From an uncultured Senegalimassilia sp. (GTDB lineage Bacteria; Actinomycetota; Coriobacteriia; Coriobacteriales; Eggerthellaceae), in assembly GCF_902464545.1 (NCBI RefSeq), contig NZ_CABQJR010000012.1, positions 1-62,651 of the forward strand: 62,651 nt of DNA, given 5' to 3'. The notes under the pieces are model-generated. The model was not told where the DNA came from, searched no databases, and saw only the letters and a program-made list of their open reading frames with translations. Made by a program: the position numbers and the translations under genes. Of this stretch, positions 33,779 through 42,899 are shown in pieces. Positions within the stretch are counted from its first letter, which is position 1. Every line of letters starts with the position of its first letter.

Positions 33779-36589
33779 CTATCTGTCCTTGCCGTGGCAC
33801 TTCTTGAACTTCAGGCCGCTCCCGCACGGGCAAGGGTCGTTGCGTCCCACGTTGGCGAACGGGTCATCCTTATCCTTGACGTAGGTCTGCGGCTTCGCCG
33901 GAGCGGGCTTGGGGGCCGAACCTGCCGCCTGCTGCGCACGCTGAGCAGCCTGCTGCTGGGCGACCGCATGGCCAACGCCCGTCTGTCCGAGCGCCTGCTC
34001 GGGGTTGGAGTAGCTCACGCGGCCCTCAAGCGGGTTGGGCTCGGCAGGCATCTGCGGAGCGGCGGATGCCGCCACCTGCAAACGGAGCAGGGTACGCAGA
34101 TATTCCTCGTACATGGAATGCGTCAGGTTGCTGAAGGCGCGGTAGGCCTCGTTCTTGTACTCAACCAACGGGTCGCGCTGGCCGAAGGCGCGCAGGCCGA
34201 TACCGGTTTTCAGGTAGTCCATATCCTGCAGATGCGCCATCCACCTGCGGTCGATGATACGAAGCATGACCTGCGATTCCAGCATGCGCATGATCGGCTC
34301 GCCAAGCTCGGCGGTCTTCTGCGCCACCACGCCGTCCAAATACGCCTCAAGCGCCTCGCACACCTGCGCAGGGTCGTCCTCGTGATCGACCTCGGCCACA
34401 TGGAAGTCGTTAAGGCCCGTCATAGACGCCGCCCACATATCGACAGCCTTGCAATCCCAATCGTCGCTGGGCAGCTTCTCGGGGCAGCTCTCCTCCACCA
34501 CGGCCTCGACGGCATCGGCCACGATCTCGGGGATGCGGCCTTCCATGTCCTTGCCGTCCAGAATGGCGTTGCGCTCCTCGTAGATGGCCTTGCGCTGGAG
34601 GTTCATAACGTCGTCGTATTCCAGAACGTTCTTACGCGCTGCGAAGTGCATGCTTTCAACCTGGCGCTGAGCCGATTCAATGGCCTTGGACACCATGGAT
34701 GCCTGGATGGGCATATCGTCGGGCATGTTGGTCTTCTCCATCATGGCGCCGATCTTGTCCATGCGCGAACCGCCGAACAGACGCATAAGGTCATCTTCAA
34801 GCGATAGGTAGAACTGCGTGGTGCCCGGGTCGCCCTGACGGCCGGCACGACCGCGCAGCTGGTTGTCGATACGTCGGCTTTCGTGACGCTCGGTGCCGAT
34901 GACGCACAAGCCGCCTGCCTCCAAGACGCGCTTCTGCTCTGCTTTGCACGTTGCGCGGGCGATGCCGAGCGCCTCCTTGCGCTGGCCCTCCGTAGGCGCC
35001 GGCAGGCCGTCTTCATCTGCGGGCTGCATGCCGGGCTCAAGGTCGGGGTTGAGGCCGCGCTCGCGCAGCACGTCATCGGCGAGCACGTCGGGGTTGCCGC
35101 CGAGCAAGATGTCGGTACCGCGGCCCGCCATGTTCGTGGCGATGGTGACGGCGCCGACACGGCCGGCCTGGGCGATGATATGAGCTTCGCGCTCATGGTT
35201 TTTCGCATTGAGGGTCTCGTGCTTGATGCCGCGCTTGTCGAGCAGGCGGGAGAGCTTCTCGGAGCTTTCGATGGACACCGTGCCGATAAGGCAGGGCTGA
35301 CCAGCCTGATGACGAACCGCCACGTCGTCGGCGACGGCGTGGAACTTCGCATCGACGGTGCGGTAGATCAAATCGTCCTCGTCGATACGCTTGACCTGCT
35401 TGTTCGGCGGGATAGCCACAACCGGCAGCTTGTAGATCTGACGGAACTCAGCGTCCTCGGTCATGGCCGTGCCCGTCATGCCCGAGAGCTTATCGTAGAG
35501 GCGGAAGTAGTTCTGCAGCGTGATGGTGGCGAGCGTTTGATTCTCCTCGCGCACCTGCACATGCTCTTTGGCCTCGAGTGCCTGATGCAGGCCCTCGGAG
35601 TAGCGGCGGCCTTCCATGATGCGGCCCGTGAACTCGTCGACGATCTTCACCTCGCCGTTAACGACCACATAGTCAACGTCGCGATGGAACAGGAACTGCG
35701 CCTTGAGCGCCTGCTGCAGGTGATTGGGCAGCTGACCGGACGGGTCGGCGTAAATATCGTCGATGCCGAGCATGGTCTCGATCTTGGTGAGGCCCGACTC
35801 GGTGGCGTTGATGGTCTTCTTCGCCTCGTCCATCTCGAAGTCCTCGTCGAGCTTCAAGGCGGGCATGACGCGGGCGAACTTGTTGTACGTATCGGCGGCG
35901 CGCGTGCCGGCGCCGGAGATGATCAGCGGCGTGCGTGCCTCGTCGATGAGGATGGAGTCAACCTCGTCGACGATGGCGAAATGATGGCCGCGCTGCACGC
36001 GGGCGTCGGCGCGCGTGACCATGTTGTCGCGCAGGTAGTCGAAGCCGAATTCGGAGTTGGTGCCGTAGGTAACATCGGCCTGGTAGGCGAGCTTCTTGGC
36101 CTCGGGGCGCATGCCGTTCTGGATAAGGCCCACGCTCATGCCCAGAAACTCATACACCTGCCCCATCCACTGGCTGTCGCGGCGCGCCAGGTAATCGTTG
36201 ACGGTGACGATGTGCACGTTCTGCCCGCCAAGGGCGTTAAGATAGCCGGCAAGGGTGGACACAAGCGTCTTGCCCTCGCCCGTGCGCATCTCGGCGATCT
36301 GACCGTCGTTGAGCGCCATACCGCCGATGAGCTGGACGTCGAAGTGACGCATGCCCAGCGTTCGCACCGACGCCTCGCGCACCGCAGCGAACGCCTCGGG
36401 CAGCACGTCGGCTGTGGAGGCGCCAGCCTGCACGCGGCCGCGTAGCTCGTCGGTGAACGCGCGCAGCTGCTCGTCGGTTTTCGCCTGCATCTCGGGCTCG
36501 AGGCCGCCGATCTTGTCGGCCAGGGCCTGGTAATTCTTCAGCTGCTTACCTTCGCCGAACGTGAGCAGCTTGGAGAGGAAACCTGCCAT
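33779..36589 (-). CDS. secA: protein translocase ATPase SecA (936 aa)
   Basis: Motor of the Sec export system at the cytoplasmic membrane. Starts MAGFLSKLLTFGEGKQLKNY; Walker A is MRTGEGKTL (101-109); the DEVDSILIDEARTPLIISG box and RGRAGRQGDPG follow. The C-terminus is the zinc-binding SecB/ribosome tail DPCPCGSGLKFKKCHG. Homology and AAAGGAA fix the start 18 codons inside the open frame. One SecA copy is visible; accessory SecA2 is not in the window. Confidence 0.96.
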   Translation of the reverse strand: MAGFLSKLLTFGEGKQLKNYQALADKIGGLEPEMQAKTDEQLRAFTDELRGRVQAGASTADVLPEAFAAVREASVRTLGMRHFDVQLIGGMALNDGQIAEMRTGEGKTLVSTLAGYLNALGGQNVHIVTVNDYLARRDSQWMGQVYEFLGMSVGLIQNGMRPEAKKLAYQADVTYGTNSEFGFDYLRDNMVTRADARVQRGHHFAIVDEVDSILIDEARTPLIISGAGTRAADTYNKFARVMPALKLDEDFEMDEAKKTINATESGLTKIETMLGIDDIYADPSGQLPNHLQQALKAQFLFHRDVDYVVVNGEVKIVDEFTGRIMEGRRYSEGLHQALEAKEHVQVREENQTLATITLQNYFRLYDKLSGMTGTAMTEDAEFRQIYKLPVVAIPPNKQVKRIDEDDLIYRTVDAKFHAVADDVAVRHQAGQPCLIGTVSIESSEKLSRLLDKRGIKHETLNAKNHEREAHIIAQAGRVGAVTIATNMAGRGTDILLGGNPDVLADDVLRERGLNPDLEPGMQPADEDGLPAPTEGQRKEALGIARATCKAEQKRVLEAGGLCVIGTERHESRRIDNQLRGRAGRQGDPGTTQFYLSLEDDLMRLFGGSRMDKIGAMMEKTNMPDDMPIQASMVSKAIESAQRQVESMHFAARKNVLEYDDVMNLQRKAIYEERNAILDGKDMEGRIPEIVADAVEAVVEESCPEKLPSDDWDCKAVDMWAASMTGLNDFHVAEVDHEDDPAQVCEALEAYLDGVVAQKTAELGEPIMRMLESQVMLRIIDRRWMAHLQDMDYLKTGIGLRAFGQRDPLVEYKNEAYRAFSNLTHSMYEEYLRTLLRLQVAASAAPQMPAEPNPLEGRVSYSNPEQALGQTGVGHAVAQQQAAQRAQQAAGSAPKPAPAKPQTYVKDKDDPFANVGRNDPCPCGSGLKFKKCHGKDR

Positions 36590-36608
36590 AAGAGCGCCAT
36601 TCCTTTCA

Positions 36609-36631
36609 GCGCCGGCCCTGTATGCCGGCGC
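36609..36631 (-). promoter_or_regulatory. hairpin in the secA leader next to the ribosome binding site
   Basis: GCGCCGGC (36609-36616) pairs with GCCGGCGC (36624-36631) directly upstream of the AAAGGA site of secA. It may influence access to the start; secA of other bacteria is known to be regulated at translation. Confidence 0.4.
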
Positions 36632-36810
36632 GGGTTCGTTCAATCAGCTTACTCTAACATATCCTCAATTCAGCTAAGTTCCAGTGGCCGACTTGCACAG
36701 CTTCTTCGCAGCGTCGCGCGGCTGATCGCAGGGGTTTGCCCTCGTAGGACCTCTGCTTCCCCGGCGCACGTCGCCCGAACACGCACCGAAACGAAATCGC
36801 CCGCATTAAG

Positions 36811-36847
36811 CGCTGCAAGGGCGCCGCCCTCGTACGCCCTTGCAGCG
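36811..36847 (-). terminator. terminator of the ATPase/SARP regulator gene
   Basis: A 13-bp perfect stem (36811-36823 with 36835-36847, loop of 11) lies nine bases after the gene's stop. No long T-run. Confidence 0.7.
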
Positions 36848-36855
36848 ATGGCACT

Positions 36856-39381
36856 CTACACGCGCTCCTCGACCTCGATGATGGAGCGATACAGCCGCAT
36901 CGTCTCTGCCGAAGGGTCGATCCCCAGATCGTCAGCCAAATACCGCCGGCAGGCGAAGTAGGTTTGCAGCGCCGCGGTGCGCTGCAGCGAGGCGATCTGG
37001 GCGCGCATGAGCGCCACATACACGTCCTCGCGTGAGTCGTCGCGGGAGAGCGCCGCACGGGCGAACCACAGTCCCTCCCGGGGATCGCCCGAGTCAAGCA
37101 GCTTCCCCGATGCCGCCACCAGGGCATCCACCAGGCGGTTTTTGCAATCCTCGCGAAGCCCGTCGATGACATCGCAGCCATCGTCGCCCGGCAGAAGCTC
37201 GTCGGCGAAGGAATCCTCGACCCGCGCGAACAGATGTCCCCAGCCGCCGCGCCCCGGACGGTTGAACAGCAACGCACGACATACCTCCTCAAGCTCGAGA
37301 ACGTCGCTTGCCAGCAGGCGGGCCTCGATGCACACGCCGTTTTGATGCCTGACAAGGTAAGGGCAATCGCCCTCGGGCGTGGATAGCGCTGAACGCAGCT
37401 GCGACCAGGTGGCATAGAAGTTCTTTCGCCGGCATGACGCGCTCGACTCGGGCCAGAGCTGCGCAGCCAGGCGATCGCGCGACACGTCGCGCCCGCGGTT
37501 AAGCACGAGCAGGGCAAGCAGGGAGCGAACCTTCTGCCGTGAAAGGTGCCCCGACTCGACCGCAACATCGCCCACCTTCACCTCCAAGCGGCCGAACAGG
37601 TTCACGGTAAGGCGCGGCGGCGCCGGTGTCGCAGGCATTGCCGTTCCCCACGCCACTTTGCGAAACGCATCGGGATGCGTGCTCTCGAACGACGCGCGGG
37701 AGCGCAGCTTGCGGGCACGGGCGCGCTCGCACTCCATGCGCTGCATGGACAGAGCCCTCTCAAGCCTGTTCGCCGCCATTACGCAGCGGGGGTCCAAGCC
37801 TGGCATATCCAAGTATCCGCGTTCCAACACGCGCGAGAACGAGCAAGCCGCAAGGGCCTGGGCAAGCGTGAGCGACCCGGTTGCAGCAAACGCCCGGGAA
37901 ACGTCGCGGGCGACCGCAGCGCCCACGCGCTCGGCCAGCTGCGCCGCCAGCAACCCATCGGAGCCGCCCGCATCGTCAAGCAGCTTCGCGGCGCACAGCA
38001 GCGCGCCTTCCGCAAGCTCCGCCCCCTCGAACGCCATAAGCCACGCCTGCACGGGAAGGATGTCCTCGTCAAACGCCGGATCGACCACGCAGGCCATGGC
38101 GTTCAGATGGGGAAACGGCCCATCGCCCAGCTCGCGTATGGCCGACACGCATGCGGCAGCGGCTTCCCCCACCGAGCCGGAAAGGTGCACGAGGTGCGCC
38201 ACCGCCTGCTGCGCGAGGTCGGCGCCGCAGGCAAGAGCGCGACGCGCCGCAAGGCAGCCCGCCACGTTCTCGCCCAACAGCGCGCAGCGCACCGCCTCCT
38301 CAAGATGCTGCTGGGCGTCAAGCTGACGGGAATCCAAGCTTGCATACAACGTGCGCGCATTCAGAAGGCACGCCGCATCGCGCAGCCGGCGGCTTTGCGA
38401 AGCAAGCCAGGTGCAGCGCACGTGAGCGGATGCCAAACAGCGCATGACCTCACAAGCCCGGGCACAGCGCCCAGCATCCATGAGGGCCTCTGCCAATCGC
38501 AACACGAACGCGCCCGCATCCTCATGCGCGCTCGCGCCGAGATTCGCCAGCCTATCCAAGAACGCCTGGGCGATCTGGGGCACCCCGAACGGAGCCGCGC
38601 AAAACGTGCCGCGCACGCGATCGACGCCCACGTAGACGTAGCTTCGCTCCAGAAGCTGCGCCACCTCATCGTCGATGCGAACGATGCGCCGGGCGTCGGA
38701 AAGGCTTCCCGACCCCAAGCACAGCAAGGCGAACAAGGCCGCCATCACATCAGCGGGCAGCTCCTCGGACGCGGCAAGCTCCAAAAACGCAGGCGATACG
38801 GAATCTCCCCAGGCAAGCGCCGCCACGCGGCTGCAACGCGCGACATCGTGCGCCGGGATCTCGGCGATGTCGGAAGGCAGGCGCGCGAAATCCACCTCCT
38901 CGTCGCTGAGCAGCAGGTCACCCGCGCCTACGAGCATGCGATCGATCTGGTCGGCGAACACATCCGCCGCCGGTGTACAGGTAATGAGCACCTCGCAACC
39001 TCGGTCGAGCAGATCATCGAGAACGGCGCCGAACAACTCGGCTCGCAGGGAATCAAGCGGCGGGACATCCTCGAACACGGCGAGAAAAGACTGATCGTCG
39101 ACTTCGACGAGACCATCGACGATGCCGCGCGCGTCTAGATCGCGCAAAAAGCACGGGCTGGCGCAATCGATCCAGAATACATGGTCGAACGCGAACACCG
39201 TTTCAGCGTATTCAAGTGCTAGGGTGCTTTTCCCGAAACCTGACGGGGCCACCATGAACCGCGCGACGTTGCGCTCGCGCAGCAGCTTGGCCACCAGCGC
39301 CGGGCGCGGATACGCGCGCAAAGAAGAGAACCTGGACGGCCGGTTACCGCGGCACGCCGATTGAGCTAAAAAGGACAGCAT
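36856..39381 (-). CDS. P-loop ATPase regulator with C-terminal SARP/BTAD DNA-binding domain (841 aa)
   Basis: Large STAND-like transcription regulator. Walker A APSGFGKST is at 45-53, with a Walker-B-like VLITCTPAADV farther on. Residues about 220-560 are helical and repeat-like. Residues about 588-685 are an OmpR/SARP winged helix (LTVNLFGRLEVKVGDVAVE, LSRQKVRSLLALL, RDRLAAQLWPESS), and about 690-841 the bacterial transcriptional activation domain (RYLADDLGIDPSAETMRLYR). The order is reversed relative to AfsR, where the SARP part is N-terminal, and recalls MalT. Alone in its transcript. Target and signal are unknown. Confidence 0.88.
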   Translation of the reverse strand: MLSFLAQSACRGNRPSRFSSLRAYPRPALVAKLLRERNVARFMVAPSGFGKSTLALEYAETVFAFDHVFWIDCASPCFLRDLDARGIVDGLVEVDDQSFLAVFEDVPPLDSLRAELFGAVLDDLLDRGCEVLITCTPAADVFADQIDRMLVGAGDLLLSDEEVDFARLPSDIAEIPAHDVARCSRVAALAWGDSVSPAFLELAASEELPADVMAALFALLCLGSGSLSDARRIVRIDDEVAQLLERSYVYVGVDRVRGTFCAAPFGVPQIAQAFLDRLANLGASAHEDAGAFVLRLAEALMDAGRCARACEVMRCLASAHVRCTWLASQSRRLRDAACLLNARTLYASLDSRQLDAQQHLEEAVRCALLGENVAGCLAARRALACGADLAQQAVAHLVHLSGSVGEAAAACVSAIRELGDGPFPHLNAMACVVDPAFDEDILPVQAWLMAFEGAELAEGALLCAAKLLDDAGGSDGLLAAQLAERVGAAVARDVSRAFAATGSLTLAQALAACSFSRVLERGYLDMPGLDPRCVMAANRLERALSMQRMECERARARKLRSRASFESTHPDAFRKVAWGTAMPATPAPPRLTVNLFGRLEVKVGDVAVESGHLSRQKVRSLLALLVLNRGRDVSRDRLAAQLWPESSASCRRKNFYATWSQLRSALSTPEGDCPYLVRHQNGVCIEARLLASDVLELEEVCRALLFNRPGRGGWGHLFARVEDSFADELLPGDDGCDVIDGLREDCKNRLVDALVAASGKLLDSGDPREGLWFARAALSRDDSREDVYVALMRAQIASLQRTAALQTYFACRRYLADDLGIDPSAETMRLYRSIIEVEERV

Positions 39382-39530
39382 CCTGCAAACCCCCTATAAG
39401 ACGGGATCGGATGCTTGGCCTGTGATGCCGCCACCATACCGCAATATATTGATGTTGACAAGAGCCGGTATTTCGATAATACAAGGTGATCTCACGTGTT
39501 TTCGCAAACCATAGGATTATTCGAACTATA

Positions 39531-39562
39531 TATTGTGGGTATCACAAAGCGAACTCACAATA
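39531..39562. repeat. inverted repeat upstream of the SARP regulator
   Basis: TATTGTGGGT (39531-39540) and ACTCACAATA (39553-39562) match as an inverted repeat with one mismatch and a 12-base spacer, in an AT-rich stretch about 150 bases before the regulator gene. Possible operator. No other gene in 39382-39583. Confidence 0.4.
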
Positions 39563-39583
39563 GATTCGAGATCCGAATACAAC

Positions 39584-39615
39584 GATGCCCGCACTCCTTG
39601 CGACGTGCGGGCATC
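39584..39615 (-). terminator. terminator of the obgE-rsfS operon
   Basis: GATGCCCGCAC (39584-39594) pairs with GTGCGGGCATC (39605-39615) 48 bases after the rsfS stop, followed on the leftward strand by GTTGT. Confidence 0.75.
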
Positions 39616-39662
39616 TGCTAACGGCACCGGCGGCGCCTTGAACGGTTAAGGGCGACGGAGCG

Positions 39663-40148
39663 CTACGCTTCGCGGCCGATCAGCTTGGCGATGCGCTCGG
39701 AATAGGTCAGATCGGTCAAGCCGGCCTCCCCTTCCAGGTCGACCAGGGGCGCGTCGTTCCACAGCGACTCCAGACGATAGTAATCGCGCGTTTCGGGCTG
39801 GAAGACGTGCACGATGAAGCTGCCGTAGTCCAGCAGCGACCACGTGCCGTCGGCCGTGCCCTCGATGTGATAGGGCTTCGCGCCGCCGCGCAGACGGCAT
39901 TGTTCCTCGATCTCGTCGACCACGGCATCGACCTGACGATTGTTCGACGCCGTGCAGATGACGAAGTACTCGGTGACGCCGATCAGGTCGCCGACCTGCT
40001 GCACCATGATATCGGTGGCCTTCTTCTCGTTAGCGGCCTGCGCGGCGATGATGGCGCACTCGCGCGGGCTGAGAAGATCAGGCTTCTGACGTCCGTACAT
40101 ATCCACGCCCTGGCTGATGGGGGCGTTGTTGTCCACTGCCTCGTTCAC
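39663..40148 (-). CDS. rsfS: ribosomal silencing factor RsfS (161 aa)
   Basis: Binds L14 and blocks subunit joining in poor conditions. Core motifs are KKATDIMVQQVGDLIGVTEY, FVICTASNNRQVDAVVDEIE and the conserved WSLLDYGSFIVHVFQPETRDYY RLE region. Starts with GTG at 40148, which shares bases with the nadD stop (GTGA); AAAGGAAG lies upstream. An N-terminal tail of 25 residues precedes the core. Last gene of obgE-proB-proA-nadD-rsfS. Confidence 0.93.
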   Translation of the reverse strand: MNEAVDNNAPISQGVDMYGRQKPDLLSPRECAIIAAQAANEKKATDIMVQQVGDLIGVTEYFVICTASNNRQVDAVVDEIEEQCRLRGGAKPYHIEGTADGTWSLLDYGSFIVHVFQPETRDYYRLESLWNDAPLVDLEGEAGLTDLTYSERIAKLIGREA

Positions 40149-41542
40149 TTGCTTCCTTTCGCATCGTTTGCGGCGCGCTTGCGTGCGCGTGCCACGTAAT
40201 AGTTCCAAACAGTCACGGTATCGGGATGGATGAGCTTGCGACGCTCGATGAGGTTTCCCACCACGTATACGAGCGTTGCCATGAACAGCTCCTCAAGCTC
40301 CACCTTCCCCACCATATCGCGCAGCTTGTCGACCCCCGCGCAATAGCGCCCGGGCTCGATGACGTCTGCCACGTACACGATAAGGTCGAGCGGCGACATG
40401 CCTACGGCCCCGGTGGTATGCAGGCGGATGGCCTGCAGCAACGGTGCCGGAAGCTCGGGGAATTCCCTGGCCAGCGCTGCCGCGGCGGTAGGACCGTGCA
40501 GCAGATGGGGCATATCGAGATAGCTTGCCAGCTGATCGGCGATGCCGAGCTCCACCGCGCGAGCGCGGATGCCCTCGTCGTCGTAGCCCTTATCCCAATC
40601 GTGCAAAAGTCCCGCCAGACGGGCCAGACGTTCATCCTGCCCGTAGACCCGCGCCATGCGCGCCGCCGTCTCGGAGACCCCCAGGGAATGCTCGAAGCGG
40701 TTGCGTTTCACGCGATGCGCGAGGTCTTCGCGTCGGGCCTGGTAAAACGCATCGCCGAGAACGTCTGCCGCACCCAGCTCCGTTACCCTACCTTGATCCG
40801 GTTCGACTTCGCTCACTTCGCACACCGCTTCCCTGTTCCGCTTCCAACCATAGAGCCCATGGGCGGCAATATAGTCGAGCACCCGCTGCACCGTCAAATA
40901 ACGGATGGACTGGCCCGCTTGCACGCGGGCGCGCAGGCAGCTTGACGACACGGCCAGCCCCGTTGCCTCCAGCATGTGGATGCGGAAGTTGCCCGACCGC
41001 TCTATGGTAAGCCGGGTTTCCTCGGAAAGGGCGTATCCCGGCCGCGTTGCGGCGATCAACTCCGCCATGCTGGCGATGGCGGCGCTTTCGCGCCACTTCA
41101 AGATGGAGCATACCGCATCCGCGCCCGTGATGAAGAACAGCGCCACGTTTCCCGGATAATGTTCACGAAGCTGGCGCAGCGTATCAGCCGTGTAGGTGAC
41201 GCCTGGGCGGTCGATCTCGATGCGGCTGACATCGAAGGCGGGGTTGCCCTGCACCGCCAGGCGGCACATCTCGAAGCGCTGTTCGGCGGGCGTGACGTCG
41301 CGCTTGAGCTTGAACGCCGGCTTTCCCGCGGGGATGAACACCACCGCATCCAGACCGAACGCCTCGCGCGCCTGCTCGGCGCAGGCCAGATGCCCGATAT
41401 GGATGGGATCGAACGTGCCGCCCATGATGCCGAGGCGTACCGGACGGCCGTCGGCCCCAAGATCGTCGAAGCGCTCGCAGACCACGGGCGCAGCCGCCGC
41501 TTGCACGCACCCGGCTTCGGCGCTAGCTTGCGTAAGGCCCAT
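40145..41542 (-). CDS. nadD: fused nicotinate-nucleotide adenylyltransferase and YqeK-type HD hydrolase (465 aa)
   Basis: Residues about 36-235 are NadD, which makes deamido-NAD from NaMN and ATP; the nucleotidyl transfer motif GGTFDPIHIGH is at 41-51 and the SSSCLRARV site near 199-207. Residues about 265-440 are a YqeK-like HD phosphohydrolase (H285, H314-D315 in LLHDWDKG, H350, H375, D393); YqeK proteins split diadenosine tetraphosphate. Elsewhere nadD and yqeK are usually neighbours, not one gene. The first 35 residues match nothing. It starts one base after the proA stop. Confidence 0.92.
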   Translation of the reverse strand: MGLTQASAEAGCVQAAAAPVVCERFDDLGADGRPVRLGIMGGTFDPIHIGHLACAEQAREAFGLDAVVFIPAGKPAFKLKRDVTPAEQRFEMCRLAVQGNPAFDVSRIEIDRPGVTYTADTLRQLREHYPGNVALFFITGADAVCSILKWRESAAIASMAELIAATRPGYALSEETRLTIERSGNFRIHMLEATGLAVSSSCLRARVQAGQSIRYLTVQRVLDYIAAHGLYGWKRNREAVCEVSEVEPDQGRVTELGAADVLGDAFYQARREDLAHRVKRNRFEHSLGVSETAARMARVYGQDERLARLAGLLHDWDKGYDDEGIRARAVELGIADQLASYLDMPHLLHGPTAAAALAREFPELPAPLLQAIRLHTTGAVGMSPLDLIVYVADVIEPGRYCAGVDKLRDMVGKVELEELFMATLVYVVGNLIERRKLIHPDTVTVWNYYVARARKRAANDAKGSK

Positions 41543-41543
41543 C

Positions 41544-42851
41544 CTAGGCGCGCACCTGCCCCGAGCCGCGCAGTACGTACTTGTACGAGGTCAGACCCTC
41601 GAGCGCGAAGGGACCGCGCACGTGCAGCTTCTGCGTGGAGATGCCGATCTCAGCGCCCAAGCCGAACATGCCGCCATCGGTGAACGCGGTGGAGGCGTTC
41701 ACGTACACCGCGGCCGCATCCACTTCGTTGACGAACTGCTCGATGGCTGCCGCACCTTCGGCAAGCTTCGGATCGGCGACGATGGCCTCGGAGTGCATCG
41801 TGCCGTAACGGTTGATATGGGCGATAGCCTGCTCGGGGCCGCTGACGCAGCGCACGGCCAAGTCGGGGGAAAGGTATTCCGTTTCCCAATCCTGCTCGGA
41901 AGCGCGCTCGACCTGCAGCGCGGCATCGGTCGGTAACCGCTTTTCACCGGCGGCAAGAGCAGCCTTGCACGCAAGCTCGTCGCCATGGATGCGCACGCCC
42001 TTGTCGGCGAGCATGCCGAACAGCTCGGGCAGGAAATGCTCGGCCACGGACTGGTCGACGAGCAGCGTCTCGCAGGCGTTGCACACGCCGTAGCGACGGC
42101 ACTTGGCGTTGACAACGATGTTTCGCGCCATATCGAAATCGGCCGTGGAATGCACGTACACATGGCAGTTGCCGGTGCCTGTTTCGATAACGGGCACCTT
42201 CGCGCAATCGACGCAGTGCGCGATGAGGCCGGCACCACCGCGCGGCACGAGGACATCGACCACGCCGCGCAGGCCCATGAGCACATCGGCCGCAGCGCGA
42301 TCGGTGGACTCGATGATGCCGATGCAACCGGCCGGCATGCCGGCCGAAACCGCCGCATCGTGAAGCACATGGGCGATGGCCGCGCAGGACTTGGCAGCCA
42401 AGGAACCGCCGCGAAGCACGCAGGCGTTGCCGGATTTCAGGCAGATGCCCGCGGCATCGGCCGTGACGTTGGGGCGCGCCTCGTAGACCACGGCCACCAC
42501 GCCGAGCGGGACCGCCACGCGCGACAGCTGGATGCCGCTATCGAGCGTGCGCGAATCGAATACGCGGTTAAGCGGGTCGGGAAGCGCCACCAGGTCCTCG
42601 AGCGCGTCGGCCATGGCCATCACACGGCCCTCATCGAGCATCAGGCGATCGAGCAGGCTTTCCTTGGTGCCGGCTTTACGTGCGGCATCCATATCCTGGG
42701 CATTGGCGGCCACGATGGCGCCGGACTGCTCGCGCAAGGCCCGCGCCATAGCGGTCAAGGCGGCGTTGCGCTCCTGGGTGGTTGCCTGCGCAAGCGCCGT
42801 ACTAGCATTCTTAGCGGCCCGCGCGACCGCCAGCACTTCCTGTTCCAGCAT
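41544..42851 (-). CDS. proA: gamma-glutamyl phosphate reductase (435 aa)
   Basis: Second step of proline synthesis, NADPH-dependent. An aldehyde-dehydrogenase-like fold with the catalytic Cys in RYGVCNACETLLVD; LKSGNACVLRGG and VPRGGAGLI also match the family. Follows proB with a 48-base gap that contains a small GGGTG/CACCC hairpin. A weak GTGAG site precedes the ATG. Confidence 0.95.
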   Translation of the reverse strand: MLEQEVLAVARAAKNASTALAQATTQERNAALTAMARALREQSGAIVAANAQDMDAARKAGTKESLLDRLMLDEGRVMAMADALEDLVALPDPLNRVFDSRTLDSGIQLSRVAVPLGVVAVVYEARPNVTADAAGICLKSGNACVLRGGSLAAKSCAAIAHVLHDAAVSAGMPAGCIGIIESTDRAAADVLMGLRGVVDVLVPRGGAGLIAHCVDCAKVPVIETGTGNCHVYVHSTADFDMARNIVVNAKCRRYGVCNACETLLVDQSVAEHFLPELFGMLADKGVRIHGDELACKAALAAGEKRLPTDAALQVERASEQDWETEYLSPDLAVRCVSGPEQAIAHINRYGTMHSEAIVADPKLAEGAAAIEQFVNEVDAAAVYVNASTAFTDGGMFGLGAEIGISTQKLHVRGPFALEGLTSYKYVLRGSGQVRA

Positions 42852-42899
42852 GATCGACTCACATTCTGTCGTATATCCAAAGCATGGGGTGAAACCACC

